A stretch of DNA of 8,188 bases from assembly GCA_905215655.1 (NCBI GenBank), contig CAJMQT010000085.1, positions 1-8,188 on the forward strand, in the 5' to 3' direction. How positions within the stretch are numbered: position 1 is the stretch's first letter; every line of letters begins with the position of its first letter. This document shows, in pieces, positions 1 to 6,449 of the stretch. The notes under the pieces were generated by a model. That model was not told the origin of the DNA and ran no database searches. It worked only from the letters and a program-made list of their open reading frames with translations. The translations under genes and the position numbers were made by a program. This stretch comes from an uncultured bacterium (GTDB lineage: Bacteria > Bacteroidota > Bacteroidia > Bacteroidales > Bacteroidaceae).

Positions 1-946
1 ATCGCGGCATTTCGGGCGGTCCGAAAGGTATCGGGGCGATGTTGACGCCGGTCTCGGGCATTATCATCGGACCGGATTTACGACTGCTCTTGAACACTTT
101 GTCGTCAAGGATTTCTTTGACAAGTTGCCCCACCGGCAGCGCGAGAGTGAACTTATCGCTGAATTTTATCTTAGGAGTTATTATCGGGGAGGTCTCCCAT
201 CGTCGCGAGTAAGGGTCGTAATAGCGCTCTACTCCGAGGTCGGCGCCGAGAGTCTCGCCCATGAACGTGAAATAACCGCCGTATGTTCTGGTGCCGAAAT
301 ACGGCATAGCGGCAAACGAATGGAATGAGTTGTTGGTGTAATAGCTGCCGAACACGGTTGCCGAAATGTTCTCATTAAAGTGATATGTTGCCGCTCCGCT
401 GACGCCGAACTGCCTCGCCGAACCTTGCCATAGCGTGTAATTACGCGCCGAGACGCTACCTTCAAGAGTAAGGTTGCCGATGTTCTGTACTGCTGTGAGC
501 GACGCGCTTTGCCGTGAAAGCAGACCGGGCATGGTGACACGGCTGCTCGTTCCAATTACGGCGCCACTACCCCAGGACGTCAGCACGCCGCCTTTGTTGA
601 AGTCATAAGCGGTAGGATTGCCCTGCATCGGTATAAAATAAGGTCGCGGCATGGCGTTGTAAAGGACATCAGAGGTTGTAAATGCCGGCGTCTTGGCATA
701 CTTCTTTAATGCCGGGAAGTCATTTTTATGGGATTTATGGTCATCTCCGAGATATTTAAAATCCTTTTCCTGCATAAAAGAAGGCATCTCGAAAGGTGCC
801 GAAAGTGGCGACATCACGGGCTTGAAAACGGACGAGGAGGTGTCGTTAGGCAGGTCTTTAAAGTCTGTTTTACCTATCGGTTCTTGCGCAAACGCATCAT
901 TACTCATATAGAGAACCGACAAAATAACAAATAACACCTTCTTCAT
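1..946 (-). CDS. Secreted, probable outer-membrane beta-rich protein (3' end beyond window)
   Basis: The frame is open from the ATG at 946-944 to the left edge, giving about 315 residues with no stop, so the C-terminus is missing. I do not recognise a named family. Residues 1-20 form a signal peptide: MKK, a hydrophobic core, then AFA before Gln21, a good signal peptidase I site with no lipobox cysteine. Residues 21-115 are polar and proline-containing. Residues 120-270 alternate short polar/aromatic stretches with glycine turns (for example around GSGAV, SVSARNY, GAATYHF, SATVFGSYY, YGGYFTF), as in transmembrane beta-strands. Residues 295-315 are proline-rich. A periplasmic or outer-membrane location is inferred. 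The start lies 28 nt downstream of the lipoprotein gene at 975-1391 on the same strand, so co-transcription is likely. A surface protein without a barrel is the alternative. Confidence 0.72.
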   Translation of the reverse strand, partial: MKKVLFVILSVLYMSNDAFAQEPIGKTDFKDLPNDTSSSVFKPVMSPLSAPFEMPSFMQEKDFKYLGDDHKSHKNDFPALKKYAKTPAFTTSDVLYNAMPRPYFIPMQGNPTAYDFNKGGVLTSWGSGAVIGTSSRVTMPGLLSRQSASLTAVQNIGNLTLEGSVSARNYTLWQGSARQFGVSGAATYHFNENISATVFGSYYTNNSFHSFAAMPYFGTRTYGGYFTFMGETLGADLGVERYYDPYSRRWETSPIITPKIKFSDKFTLALPVGQLVKEILDDKVFKSSRKSGPMIMPETGVNIAPIPFGPPEMPR

Positions 947-974
947 AATCGTAAGTTTTATGGTTGCCTGCGGC

Positions 975-1391
975 TTACTTCATCAGCCACCGCCCGTTGT
1001 TCTCTATCATCCGGACCACTATCTCCTCGTTAAGGCTGTCACCGAAACAGAGCACGAGGTAAGCGTCGGCTACGTAAGCGCTGCTCCGTTTGTCCTTCGA
1101 CACGATGGTGTCGTTGACGCAGTTAAGCACTCTCACCTCTTTTACGCCGTGGTGCTCGTCGTTCATCCGGGCGACAAACATCTTCGCGTTGGCTTCAAGT
1201 TGCTCGGAATAGCTGTCCGGAACGGTATCAGGCAGATACGTTCCTGCCACGAAATACGCCGCATTTCCGGCAAACAGAGAGTCGTAATACTCTTTTGCCA
1301 TGCGTGCGGCGACGTCCCTTTCCTGCTTTTCGGAGCACGAGACGACGGTCAGAATGATAAATGATAGAATGAAAATGAATGTCTTTCGCAT
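975..1391 (-). CDS. Small lipoprotein, possible NTF2-like fold
   Basis: This 138-residue protein begins MRKTFIFILSF and has a lipoprotein signal peptide ending in the lipobox VVSC, with the lipidated cysteine at position 19. The mature part is a helix-rich start (QERDVAARMAKEYYDSL) followed by a polar region and a C-terminal strand pair ending in NGRWLMK. The layout resembles small DUF4878/NTF2-like lipoproteins of Bacteroidales, but that is inference from pattern and the function is unknown. I chose the ATG at 1391-1389 because it gives a clean signal peptide. An in-frame ATG at 1430 would add 13 residues before it and would sit in the loop of the der terminator. The next gene downstream, at 1-946, starts 28 nt after the stop, so the two probably form a unit. 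No TAnnTTTG box was found between der and this start. Confidence 0.8.
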   Translation of the reverse strand: MRKTFIFILSFIILTVVSCSEKQERDVAARMAKEYYDSLFAGNAAYFVAGTYLPDTVPDSYSEQLEANAKMFVARMNDEHHGVKEVRVLNCVNDTIVSKDKRSSAYVADAYLVLCFGDSLNEEIVVRMIENNGRWLMK

Positions 1392-1403
1392 TGTTTTTGC
1401 TCT

Positions 1404-1445
1404 AAAAAAACAAGGGACGGGCAAACTCATTTTCCCGCCCCTTGT
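1404..1445 (-). terminator. Intrinsic terminator of the era-der transcript
   Basis: Read on the minus strand, 1445-1434 pairs with 1421-1410 to give a 12-bp GC-rich stem. There is one G-U wobble and a 12-nt loop, and seven T residues (1410-1404) follow directly. The equivalent plus-strand RNA would have an A-C mismatch in place of the wobble and no clean T-run, so the signal points along the minus strand. It begins 13 nt after the der stop codon and ends 12 nt before the ATG of the next gene. Confidence 0.85.
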
Positions 1446-1457
1446 GTGCTTTTGAAA

Positions 1458-2771
1458 TTATTTCTGCCTTATAAAGATGTTTATCGGAGAACCTGTCAAC
1501 TTCCAGTTCTCGCGTATCTTGTTTTCAAGAAAGCGTTTGTAAGGCTCTTTGATGTACTGCGGCAGGTTGGCATAGAACACGAACGAGGGTATCTGAGTGT
1601 TCGGTATTTGCGAGCAGTACTTGATTTTTATGTATTTACCCTTGTTCGATGGTGGCGGATAAGCCTCGATGAGGGGCAGCATTATCTCGTTAAGTTTGTT
1701 GGTGCCGATCTTTATCTTGCGGCTCAGATATACTTCCTTGGCTGTTTCGAGCACCCTGAATATACGCTGTTTGGTAAGTGCCGAGGCGAAGATTATCGGG
1801 AAATCGGTGAACGGAGCCATGCGGTTTCGGATGGCATCTTCAAACGTATCAATGACTTTCTGGTCTTTGTTCTCGACAAGATCCCACTTGTTCACGACGA
1901 CAACAAGCGACTTGTTGTTCTTCTGTATCAGCTGGAATATGTTCATATCCTGCGCCTCTATGCCGCGCGTCGCATCAATCATGAGGATGCAGACGTCAGA
2001 GCTCTCGATGGCACGGATTGACCGCATGACGCTGTAAAACTCCAAGTCTTCGGTCACTTTGTTCTTTCTGCGGATGCCGGCGGTGTCTACCAGATAGAAG
2101 TCAAAGCCGAACTTGTCGTATCGGGTGTAAATGCTGTCGCGCGTGGTGCCGGCTATTTCGGTCACGATGTTACGGTCTTCGCCTATAAAGGCGTTGATGA
2201 TGCTGCTCTTGCCGGCGTTAGGACGACCTACGACGGCAAAGCGCGGAATGCCTTCTTCGAGAAGTTCGACGGTGTCGTTCTTGAACTTTGTGAGCACAAG
2301 GTCGAGCAAATCGCCCGTTCCGCTGCCCGAAGCGCTGCTGATGCAGATAGGGTCTCCGAGACCGAGTTTATAGAATTCGGCTGCCGCATACTGCTGGTTG
2401 TTGTTGTCAACCTTGTTTGCAACGACGATTACGGGCAGTTTTGTACGGCGCAAGATGGCGGCTACATCTTCGTCCCAGTCGGTCAGACCGGTCATGACGT
2501 CTACCACGAAGAGCACCACATCAGCCTCTTCCGTCGCTATTATCACCTGCTTGCGTATCTCTTCTTCAAACACATCATCCGACTTTACGACCCATCCGCC
2601 GGTGTCAACGACGGAGAACTCCTTGCCGTTCCAGTCGCATTTGCCGTACTGTCGGTCGCGGGTGGTGCCTGCCGTCTCGCTGACAATGGCGCGACGCGAC
2701 TTTGTCAGTCGGTTGAAAAGTGTGGACTTGCCAACATTCGGGCGTCCTACTATCGCTACTAAGTTTGCCAT
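1458..2771 (-). CDS. der: Ribosome biogenesis GTPase Der (EngA)
   Basis: Der is an essential GTPase with two consecutive GTP-binding domains that acts in assembly of the 50S ribosomal subunit in the cytoplasm. The 437-residue length is normal. Domain 1 has the P-loop GRPNVGKS (9-16), switch threonines near 35-37, DTGG (56-59) and NKVD (119-122). Domain 2 has GRPNAGKS (182-189), DTAG (229-232), NKWD (294-297) and a SAL-type G5 near 330. Residues from about 350 to the end form the KH-like RNA-binding domain. All nucleotide-binding motifs are intact. The start MANLVAIVGRPN is the usual family N-terminus. era lies 165 nt upstream on the same strand and a strong terminator lies 13 nt downstream. 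I see no -7 box in the era-der spacer, so transcription from the era promoter is likely. Confidence 0.97.
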   Translation of the reverse strand: MANLVAIVGRPNVGKSTLFNRLTKSRRAIVSETAGTTRDRQYGKCDWNGKEFSVVDTGGWVVKSDDVFEEEIRKQVIIATEEADVVLFVVDVMTGLTDWDEDVAAILRRTKLPVIVVANKVDNNNQQYAAAEFYKLGLGDPICISSASGSGTGDLLDLVLTKFKNDTVELLEEGIPRFAVVGRPNAGKSSIINAFIGEDRNIVTEIAGTTRDSIYTRYDKFGFDFYLVDTAGIRRKNKVTEDLEFYSVMRSIRAIESSDVCILMIDATRGIEAQDMNIFQLIQKNNKSLVVVVNKWDLVENKDQKVIDTFEDAIRNRMAPFTDFPIIFASALTKQRIFRVLETAKEVYLSRKIKIGTNKLNEIMLPLIEAYPPPSNKGKYIKIKYCSQIPNTQIPSFVFYANLPQYIKEPYKRFLENKIRENWKLTGSPINIFIRQK

Positions 2772-2788
2772 ACTATTCTTTTTTTATT

Positions 2789-2930
2789 AAGAATTAAGAG
2801 TTAAGAATTAAGAAGAATTGCCTTCATTGCACATTTTCTTAATTCTTAATCCTTAACTCTTAATTTTACATTTCCATTTTCTTAACTCTTAATTGGCTTG
2901 ACGCCGAACTTTGTTTCTTAACTCTTAATT
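2789..2930. repeat. Four copies of an AT-rich 14-mer between era and der
   Basis: The 14-mer CTTAACTCTTAATT occurs exactly at 2852-2865, 2881-2894 and 2917-2930, and its reverse complement at 2792-2805. Related CTTAATTCTTAA tracts flank the first two (2838-2849 and, inverted, near 2801-2812). The inverted copy can pair with any of the direct copies, giving alternative AT-only stems in the era-der mRNA. No open reading frame of note lies here. Similar AT-rich tandem motifs occur in intergenic regions of Bacteroidales genomes as far as I recall, but I cannot test that here. Confidence 0.85.
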
Positions 2931-2936
2931 CCCCTA

Positions 2937-3818
2937 CTATTCCGGGTTATAGCCGAAGTTGTCGAGTTCTCTCTTCGAACTGCGCCAGTCTTTATCCACC
3001 TTGACGAATATTTCGAGATATATGCTCTTGCCGAAGAACTTCTCGAGCGACTTCCGCGCCTCGGTGCTCATCTTTTTAAGGGCTATTCCTTGGTGTCCGA
3101 TGATGATGCCTTTCTGCGAGTCCCGCTCGACGTAAATCACGGCGTTGATGTGTATCCGACGGTCATCTTCCTTGAAAGACTGCACGCTTACTTCGACCGA
3201 ATAAGGTATTTCCTTGTCGTAATAGAGCAGGATTTTCTCGCGGATTATCTCGCTCACGAAGAAGCGGGCGGACTTGTCGGTAAGCTGCTCCTTGTCGAAA
3301 TACGGCGGAGAGTCGGGCAACAGTTCTTTTATACGCCTCAACAGGATGTCTGTCCCGAACTTGTTCTTTGCCGAGATCGGCAGTATTTCAGCGTCGGGCA
3401 ACAGCTTGTGCCAGCGTTCCACGAGTTCGCCGAGCGTCTTCTGGTCGCTTTCGTCGATTTTGTTTATCAGCAGCAGCACCGGCGTTGATATCTTCCTGAC
3501 CTTTTCGAGGAAGTCGATGTTCTTCTCGGGGTTCTCCACCACGTCTGTCACATACAGCAGAACGTCGGCGTCTTTCAGTGCGCTTTCAGAGAATGCGAGC
3601 ATCGACTCCTGCAACTTATAGTTGGGTTTGAGCACTCCCGGCGTGTCCGAGAATACGATTTGCATGTCGTCCGTATTGACAATTCCCATTATACGGTGGC
3701 GTGTGGTCTGTGCCTTGAACGTGGCGATGCTTATCCGTTCTCCCACGAGACGGTTCATCAGGGTCGATTTTCCCACGTTGGGATTGCCCACGATGTTAAC
3801 AAATCCGGCTTTGTGCAT
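2937..3818 (-). CDS. era: GTPase Era
   Basis: Era is a GTPase that binds the 3' end of 16S rRNA and assists maturation of the 30S subunit at the membrane-cytoplasm interface. The 293-residue length is standard. The GTPase domain has GNPNVGKS (11-18), switch I threonines at 38-39, DTPG (58-61), NKID (119-122) and SAK (149-151). The C-terminal KH domain spans about 200-280 and contains the nucleic-acid loop GHQG (241-244) followed by a lysine pair. The ATG at 3818-3816 gives the expected N-terminus MHKAGFVNIVG. A Bacteroidota-type promoter sits about 45 nt upstream at 3864-3896, and der follows after a 165-nt spacer, so era appears to be first in a two-gene unit. It has its own promoter because an opposite-strand gene separates it from fabH. 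Confidence 0.97.
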   Translation of the reverse strand: MHKAGFVNIVGNPNVGKSTLMNRLVGERISIATFKAQTTRHRIMGIVNTDDMQIVFSDTPGVLKPNYKLQESMLAFSESALKDADVLLYVTDVVENPEKNIDFLEKVRKISTPVLLLINKIDESDQKTLGELVERWHKLLPDAEILPISAKNKFGTDILLRRIKELLPDSPPYFDKEQLTDKSARFFVSEIIREKILLYYDKEIPYSVEVSVQSFKEDDRRIHINAVIYVERDSQKGIIIGHQGIALKKMSTEARKSLEKFFGKSIYLEIFVKVDKDWRSSKRELDNFGYNPE

Positions 3819-3833
3819 CTGTTTTTTGTTTGT

Positions 3834-3848
3834 AGTTTTAATAAAACT
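3834..3848. repeat. AT palindrome in the era leader
   Basis: AGTTTTA-a-TAAAACT is a perfect inverted repeat with 7-bp arms around a single central base. It falls between the predicted era transcription start and its ATG. It could be a weak RNA hairpin or an operator half-site pair. Its AT-only composition means chance occurrence is possible. Confidence 0.4.
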
Positions 3849-3863
3849 TATAATCTAAGTCTG

Positions 3864-3896
3864 CAAATATACGAAAAAAAAACGGCTCATCCAAAA
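3864..3896 (-). promoter_or_regulatory. Bacteroidota-type promoter of era
   Basis: On the minus strand the -7 box TATATTTG lies at 3871-3864 and matches the consensus TAnnTTTG. A TTTTG lies at 3896-3892, 20 nt upstream, matching the -33 TTTG element. Start of transcription would be near 3858, giving a leader of about 40 nt. A nine-A tract (nine T on the coding strand) lies between the two boxes. Confidence 0.75.
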
Positions 3897-4036
3897 CGGC
3901 GGGTTATGAGCGTAAGAATTTCAAGATAAAAGATGTTAACATCACAACGGTGCCGGTTGCCGGCGTTAAAAATCATACAATAAACGACAGCCGGAAACGT
4001 TTTAACAAAAGAACGAAAACCATTAACAAAGAGACA

Positions 4037-4543
4037 ATGAGCATGTTTAAAAGAATTATCACGTTTGCGTTACTCCTGACGTTGCTCTTTTCTTGCAGCG
4101 ACCTTGACCCTCAACCGGTCAAAGAGCCTTACGAGAAGGAGACGGCGGAGCTGAACGAGAAGTATTTTGACAAGGTTTGCGGCGAATGGAGCAACTCGGA
4201 AGAAAAGGATTTGTTCCGACGTTACGAATACCTTAAACTGACTTCCGACGGAAAATGCACATATACGAGAAAGCTGGTAAAGAGAGAGAAGGTCTTGATT
4301 GACGGCGAGGAAAAGCTCACCGACTGGCAGACTGCTTACGAAGACACCGGCTACGGGACGTGGAAACTCGGTTATTCGGACTTTTCGGGTGACGCAATGC
4401 CTTATCTGAAAGTCATGACCGAGGACGCGGAGGGACATACTTCCGTCAACGCGTATTTCGAGTTTAACGGGGCGGATGATGAGTTTCTTTACGTAAGATG
4501 TTCCTTTTTCGACCGGCTGAAAAGAGTAGTCGCAGAACAATAA
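4037..4543 (+). CDS. Lipoprotein of unknown function, possibly lipocalin-like
   Basis: The product is 168 residues from the ATG at 4037. A second ATG at 4043 is possible. The signal peptide KRIITFALLLTLLFSC has a lipobox with the lipidated cysteine at 20. The acidic residues just after it (SDLD) resemble surface-export signals of Bacteroidota lipoproteins. The mature part contains GEWS (49-52), YLKLTSDGKCTYTRK (65-79), GTWKL (107-111) and an alternating C-terminal strand region, a pattern like the small lipocalin-like beta-barrel lipoproteins of this phylum. This is inference and I do not recognise a specific family. An upstream in-frame ATG at 3950 would add 29 polar residues ahead of the signal peptide and is less likely. 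The gene faces away from era and converges on fabH, sharing a terminator hairpin with it. No clear TAnnTTTG box precedes it. Confidence 0.8.
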   Translation: MSMFKRIITFALLLTLLFSCSDLDPQPVKEPYEKETAELNEKYFDKVCGEWSNSEEKDLFRRYEYLKLTSDGKCTYTRKLVKREKVLIDGEEKLTDWQTAYEDTGYGTWKLGYSDFSGDAMPYLKVMTEDAEGHTSVNAYFEFNGADDEFLYVRCSFFDRLKRVVAEQ

Positions 4544-4556
4544 GTATTTCAATAAA

Positions 4557-4600
4557 AACAGCAAAGCCGCACTATCAATGATAGTTGCGGCTTTGCTGTT
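4557..4600. terminator. Bidirectional terminator between the lipoprotein gene and fabH
   Basis: The arm at 4557-4576 pairs with 4580-4600 across a 3-nt loop, giving about 20 bp with a single bulged T. The core GCAAAGCCGC pairs with GCGGCTTTGC. Read on the minus strand it is followed by five T (TTTTTATT). Read on the plus strand it is followed by TTTATT. It lies 14 nt after the plus-strand stop at 4543 and 18 nt after the fabH stop at 4618, so it probably ends both convergent transcripts. Confidence 0.88.
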
Positions 4601-4617
4601 TATTGTTATGTAGGATG

Positions 4618-5637
4618 TTATTTTCCTTGTGCCACTTTGTCTCCGTCGTAAGCCCACTTGTAGTAAGCGGCTCCGTGTACAAATCCGGCTCCGAATGCCG
4701 TCATTATGATGTTGTCACCCTTTTTGAGCAGGTGTTCGTTCTCCCAGAGAGCGAGCGGAATTGTCGCCGCGCTGGTGTTTCCGAAGTGTTCGATGTTGAC
4801 CATGACTTTATCCATCGACAGGTCGAGACGTTTGGCAACAGCCTCGATGATGCGGATGTTTGCCTGATGGGGCACGATAAAGCGGATGTTTTCTTTGTCG
4901 AGATTGTTACGCTCGGCGATAAGCGCGCAGTCGTCGCTCATGCTTGTCACGGCATAGCGGAACACGGTGCGACCTTCCTGATAGAGGTAGTGCAGACGGT
5001 GGTCGACGGTGAAGTGTGACGGCGGACATACCGAGCCGCCGGCTTTGAGGTGCAGGAACGGCAGTCCCTTGCCGTCGGCGCGGAAGTGTGAGTCCATCAC
5101 TCCGATGTTCTCCTCGGTCGTACCTTCCACCAATACCGCTGCCGCTCCGTCGCCGAAGAGGGCGCATGTGCTACGGTCTTTGTAGTCGACGACTGACGAC
5201 ATCTTGTCGGCGCCGATTACGATGATCTTCTTGTAGCGTCCGCTTTGTATCATGCTTGCGGCAACGTCGAGTGAGTAGAGGAAGCCGCAACATGCAGCCC
5301 AGAAGTCGAACGAGAAGGCGTTTTTCAGTCCGAGCTTGCCTATTACGATTGATGCCGTTGAGGGGAAGGCATAGTCTGCCGTCGATGTCGAGACGATTAC
5401 GGCATCGATTGAATCGGAATCGGCGCCTGTCTTCTTCAACAGTTGCTTTGCCGCCTTGCGCGCCATGTATGACGTGCCGAGACCTTCTTCCTTCAATATT
5501 CGGCGTTCTCTTATGCCGACACGCGTCATAATCCACTCATCGTTGGTGTCGACCATGTGCGACAGCTCTTCGTTGTTGAGCACATAGTCGGGCACATAGC
5601 CGCCGATGCCGGTTATTACAGCGTTAATTTTCTCCAT
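4618..5637 (-). CDS. fabH: 3-oxoacyl-ACP synthase III (FabH)
   Basis: FabH condenses acetyl-CoA (or a short branched acyl-CoA) with malonyl-ACP to start type II fatty acid synthesis in the cytoplasm. The 339-residue length fits the family. The catalytic triad is visible: Cys116 in WAACCGF (next to a second Cys117), His257 in PHQAN, and Asn287 in GNTSAA. The GDGAAA motif lies at 162-167 and the C-terminal GAGFVHGAAYYKW strand is present. The start overlaps the rpmF stop by one base (TAATG), which points to translational coupling. In many bacteria plsX lies between rpmF and fabH, and it is absent here. A bidirectional hairpin follows 18 nt after the stop. Primer preference (acetyl, isobutyryl or other) cannot be read from the sequence alone. 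Confidence 0.96.
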   Translation of the reverse strand: MEKINAVITGIGGYVPDYVLNNEELSHMVDTNDEWIMTRVGIRERRILKEEGLGTSYMARKAAKQLLKKTGADSDSIDAVIVSTSTADYAFPSTASIVIGKLGLKNAFSFDFWAACCGFLYSLDVAASMIQSGRYKKIIVIGADKMSSVVDYKDRSTCALFGDGAAAVLVEGTTEENIGVMDSHFRADGKGLPFLHLKAGGSVCPPSHFTVDHRLHYLYQEGRTVFRYAVTSMSDDCALIAERNNLDKENIRFIVPHQANIRIIEAVAKRLDLSMDKVMVNIEHFGNTSAATIPLALWENEHLLKKGDNIIMTAFGAGFVHGAAYYKWAYDGDKVAQGK

Positions 5638-5822
5638 TATTCAGCCGTCTCCTTTACGATAGCAATCTTTCCGCGGTAGTAGCCGCATGTGGGGCATACC
5701 GTGTGATAGATGTGATAAGCGCCACAGTTGGGGCATACTGCCAGTGTGGGAGCTACTGCCTTATCGTGGGTTCTTCTTTTCAGTGTACGTGTCTTTGACT
5801 GTCTTCTTTTAGGATGTGCCAT
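5637..5822 (-). CDS. rpmF: 50S ribosomal protein L32
   Basis: This 61-residue protein starts MAHPKRRQSKTR, the usual basic N-terminus of L32. It has four cysteines at 30, 33, 43 and 46 (CPNC and CPTC), so it is the zinc-binding form rather than the cysteine-free paralogue. It belongs to the large ribosomal subunit. It lies between DUF177 and fabH on the same strand, and its TAA shares a base with the fabH ATG. The leader just before the ATG is very A-rich and has three copies of ATTAAAGA, in line with Bacteroidota genes that start without a Shine-Dalgarno site. The DUF177 gene ends 105 nt upstream, so transcription probably reads through from the DUF177 promoter. Confidence 0.97.
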   Translation of the reverse strand: MAHPKRRQSKTRTLKRRTHDKAVAPTLAVCPNCGAYHIYHTVCPTCGYYRGKIAIVKETAE

Positions 5823-5927
5823 TTTCTTTAATCTTTAATTATTGTTCTTTAATTTTCTGTTCGTGTCAAGTGAGCCAAGGTTTCTTGCCGCAGAAAGCAT
5901 TATCAGCGTGCTTTCACCTTATTTATT
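5823..5927 (-). promoter_or_regulatory. rpmF leader: hairpin plus ATTAAAGA repeats
   Basis: The 105-nt spacer between DUF177 and rpmF contains an inverted repeat GAAAGCA/TGCTTTC (5893-5899 with 5909-5915, 9-nt loop) just after the DUF177 stop. No T-run follows, so it is not a standard terminator. Next to the rpmF start are three direct copies of ATTAAAGA on the coding strand (plus-strand positions 5825-5832, 5832-5839 and 5846-5853). I see no TAnnTTTG box here. The A-rich stretch probably favours ribosome binding. Confidence 0.5.
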
Positions 5928-6449
5928 TCACTCTTTCAACTTTTCCAATGCGCTCCATCGCGGGTCAGTTGTCTGCGTTTGTGCCCCATCGCTGCTTCGG
6001 GCAGCTGAATGCTCGTTGAGAGCTTTGATCATCGCAGGGTTGCATTTTCCAGGTGCATGCACGTGCTTAATGGGTACGCCGAGCGCTATGAACTCATAGA
6101 CCAGCCATGAAATGTCGAGCAGAGCGTTGTCTTTCTCGACGGTTATTATGTCGTCATCTTCCGAGTATTCCTCTCCAAGTTTCACAATCAGCTTGTTGTC
6201 GGTGGATATGGGCTGCTCCATGTCTTCGAGACAGAGGTCGCACGGCACCATGACCGTGCCCTCGCAATGGAAGTTCAACTCATAAAAGCTGACTGATTTG
6301 TGTATGTCAAGAGCCAGATTAACCCTGCCGCTGCGCACTTCGGAACCGTCAACGGCGGTGAAGTAAGCATCGTCAAGGTTGAAAACGAGGTTGGTATCGT
6401 CTTGTTTCAAGCCTTTCAGGTCTATTGTCAACGACTTTATATCGAACAT
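5928..6449 (-). CDS. DUF177 / YceD-family protein (23S rRNA accumulation)
   Basis: DUF177 proteins are encoded next to rpmF in many bacteria, and in E. coli and plants members are needed for normal 23S rRNA accumulation. The 173-residue protein has the family layout: an N-terminal strand region, CDLC (Cys70 and Cys73) in the centre, an acidic stretch at 93-102, ALLDISWLVYEFIALGVPI (109-127), then HAPGKCNP with Cys136. The C-terminus DPRWSALEKLK is a usual ending in the family. The CxxC plus the later cysteine could bind metal, but this is inference. The ATG at 6449-6447 gives a normal-length protein. A -7 box TAACTTTG lies about 90 nt upstream. This gene leads the unit DUF177-rpmF-fabH. YceD is the E. 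coli name; I leave the symbol empty because of the distance. Confidence 0.92.
   Translation of the reverse strand: MFDIKSLTIDLKGLKQDDTNLVFNLDDAYFTAVDGSEVRSGRVNLALDIHKSVSFYELNFHCEGTVMVPCDLCLEDMEQPISTDNKLIVKLGEEYSEDDDIITVEKDNALLDISWLVYEFIALGVPIKHVHAPGKCNPAMIKALNEHSAARSSDGAQTQTTDPRWSALEKLKE

Noticed and set aside
960..1364. 134-codon plus-strand open frame opposite the small lipoprotein
   Set aside because: The minus-strand frame has a signal peptide and lipobox. The plus-strand reading has no start context or motifs.
1392..1430. Longer start for the small lipoprotein (ATG at 1430)
   Set aside because: This start lies in the loop of the der terminator and puts 13 extra residues before a complete lipoprotein signal peptide.
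1446..2021. 191-codon plus-strand open frame
   Set aside because: It lies wholly opposite der, whose two GTPase domains are intact. The translation has no recognisable motif and starts inside the terminator-side region.
2789..2930. CRISPR-like array
   Set aside because: The repeat unit is only 14 nt, one copy is inverted, the spacers are uneven (15 and 22 nt) and partly made of related sequence, and no cas genes are present.
4070..4657. 195-codon minus-strand open frame opposite the lipoprotein gene
   Set aside because: It would run through the strong bidirectional hairpin and overlap the end of fabH. The plus-strand frame has a clear lipoprotein signal, while this one shows no family features.
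4585..5019. 144-codon plus-strand open frame opposite fabH
   Set aside because: FabH carries all catalytic residues on the other strand. This frame starts inside the terminator hairpin and looks like a mirror reading.
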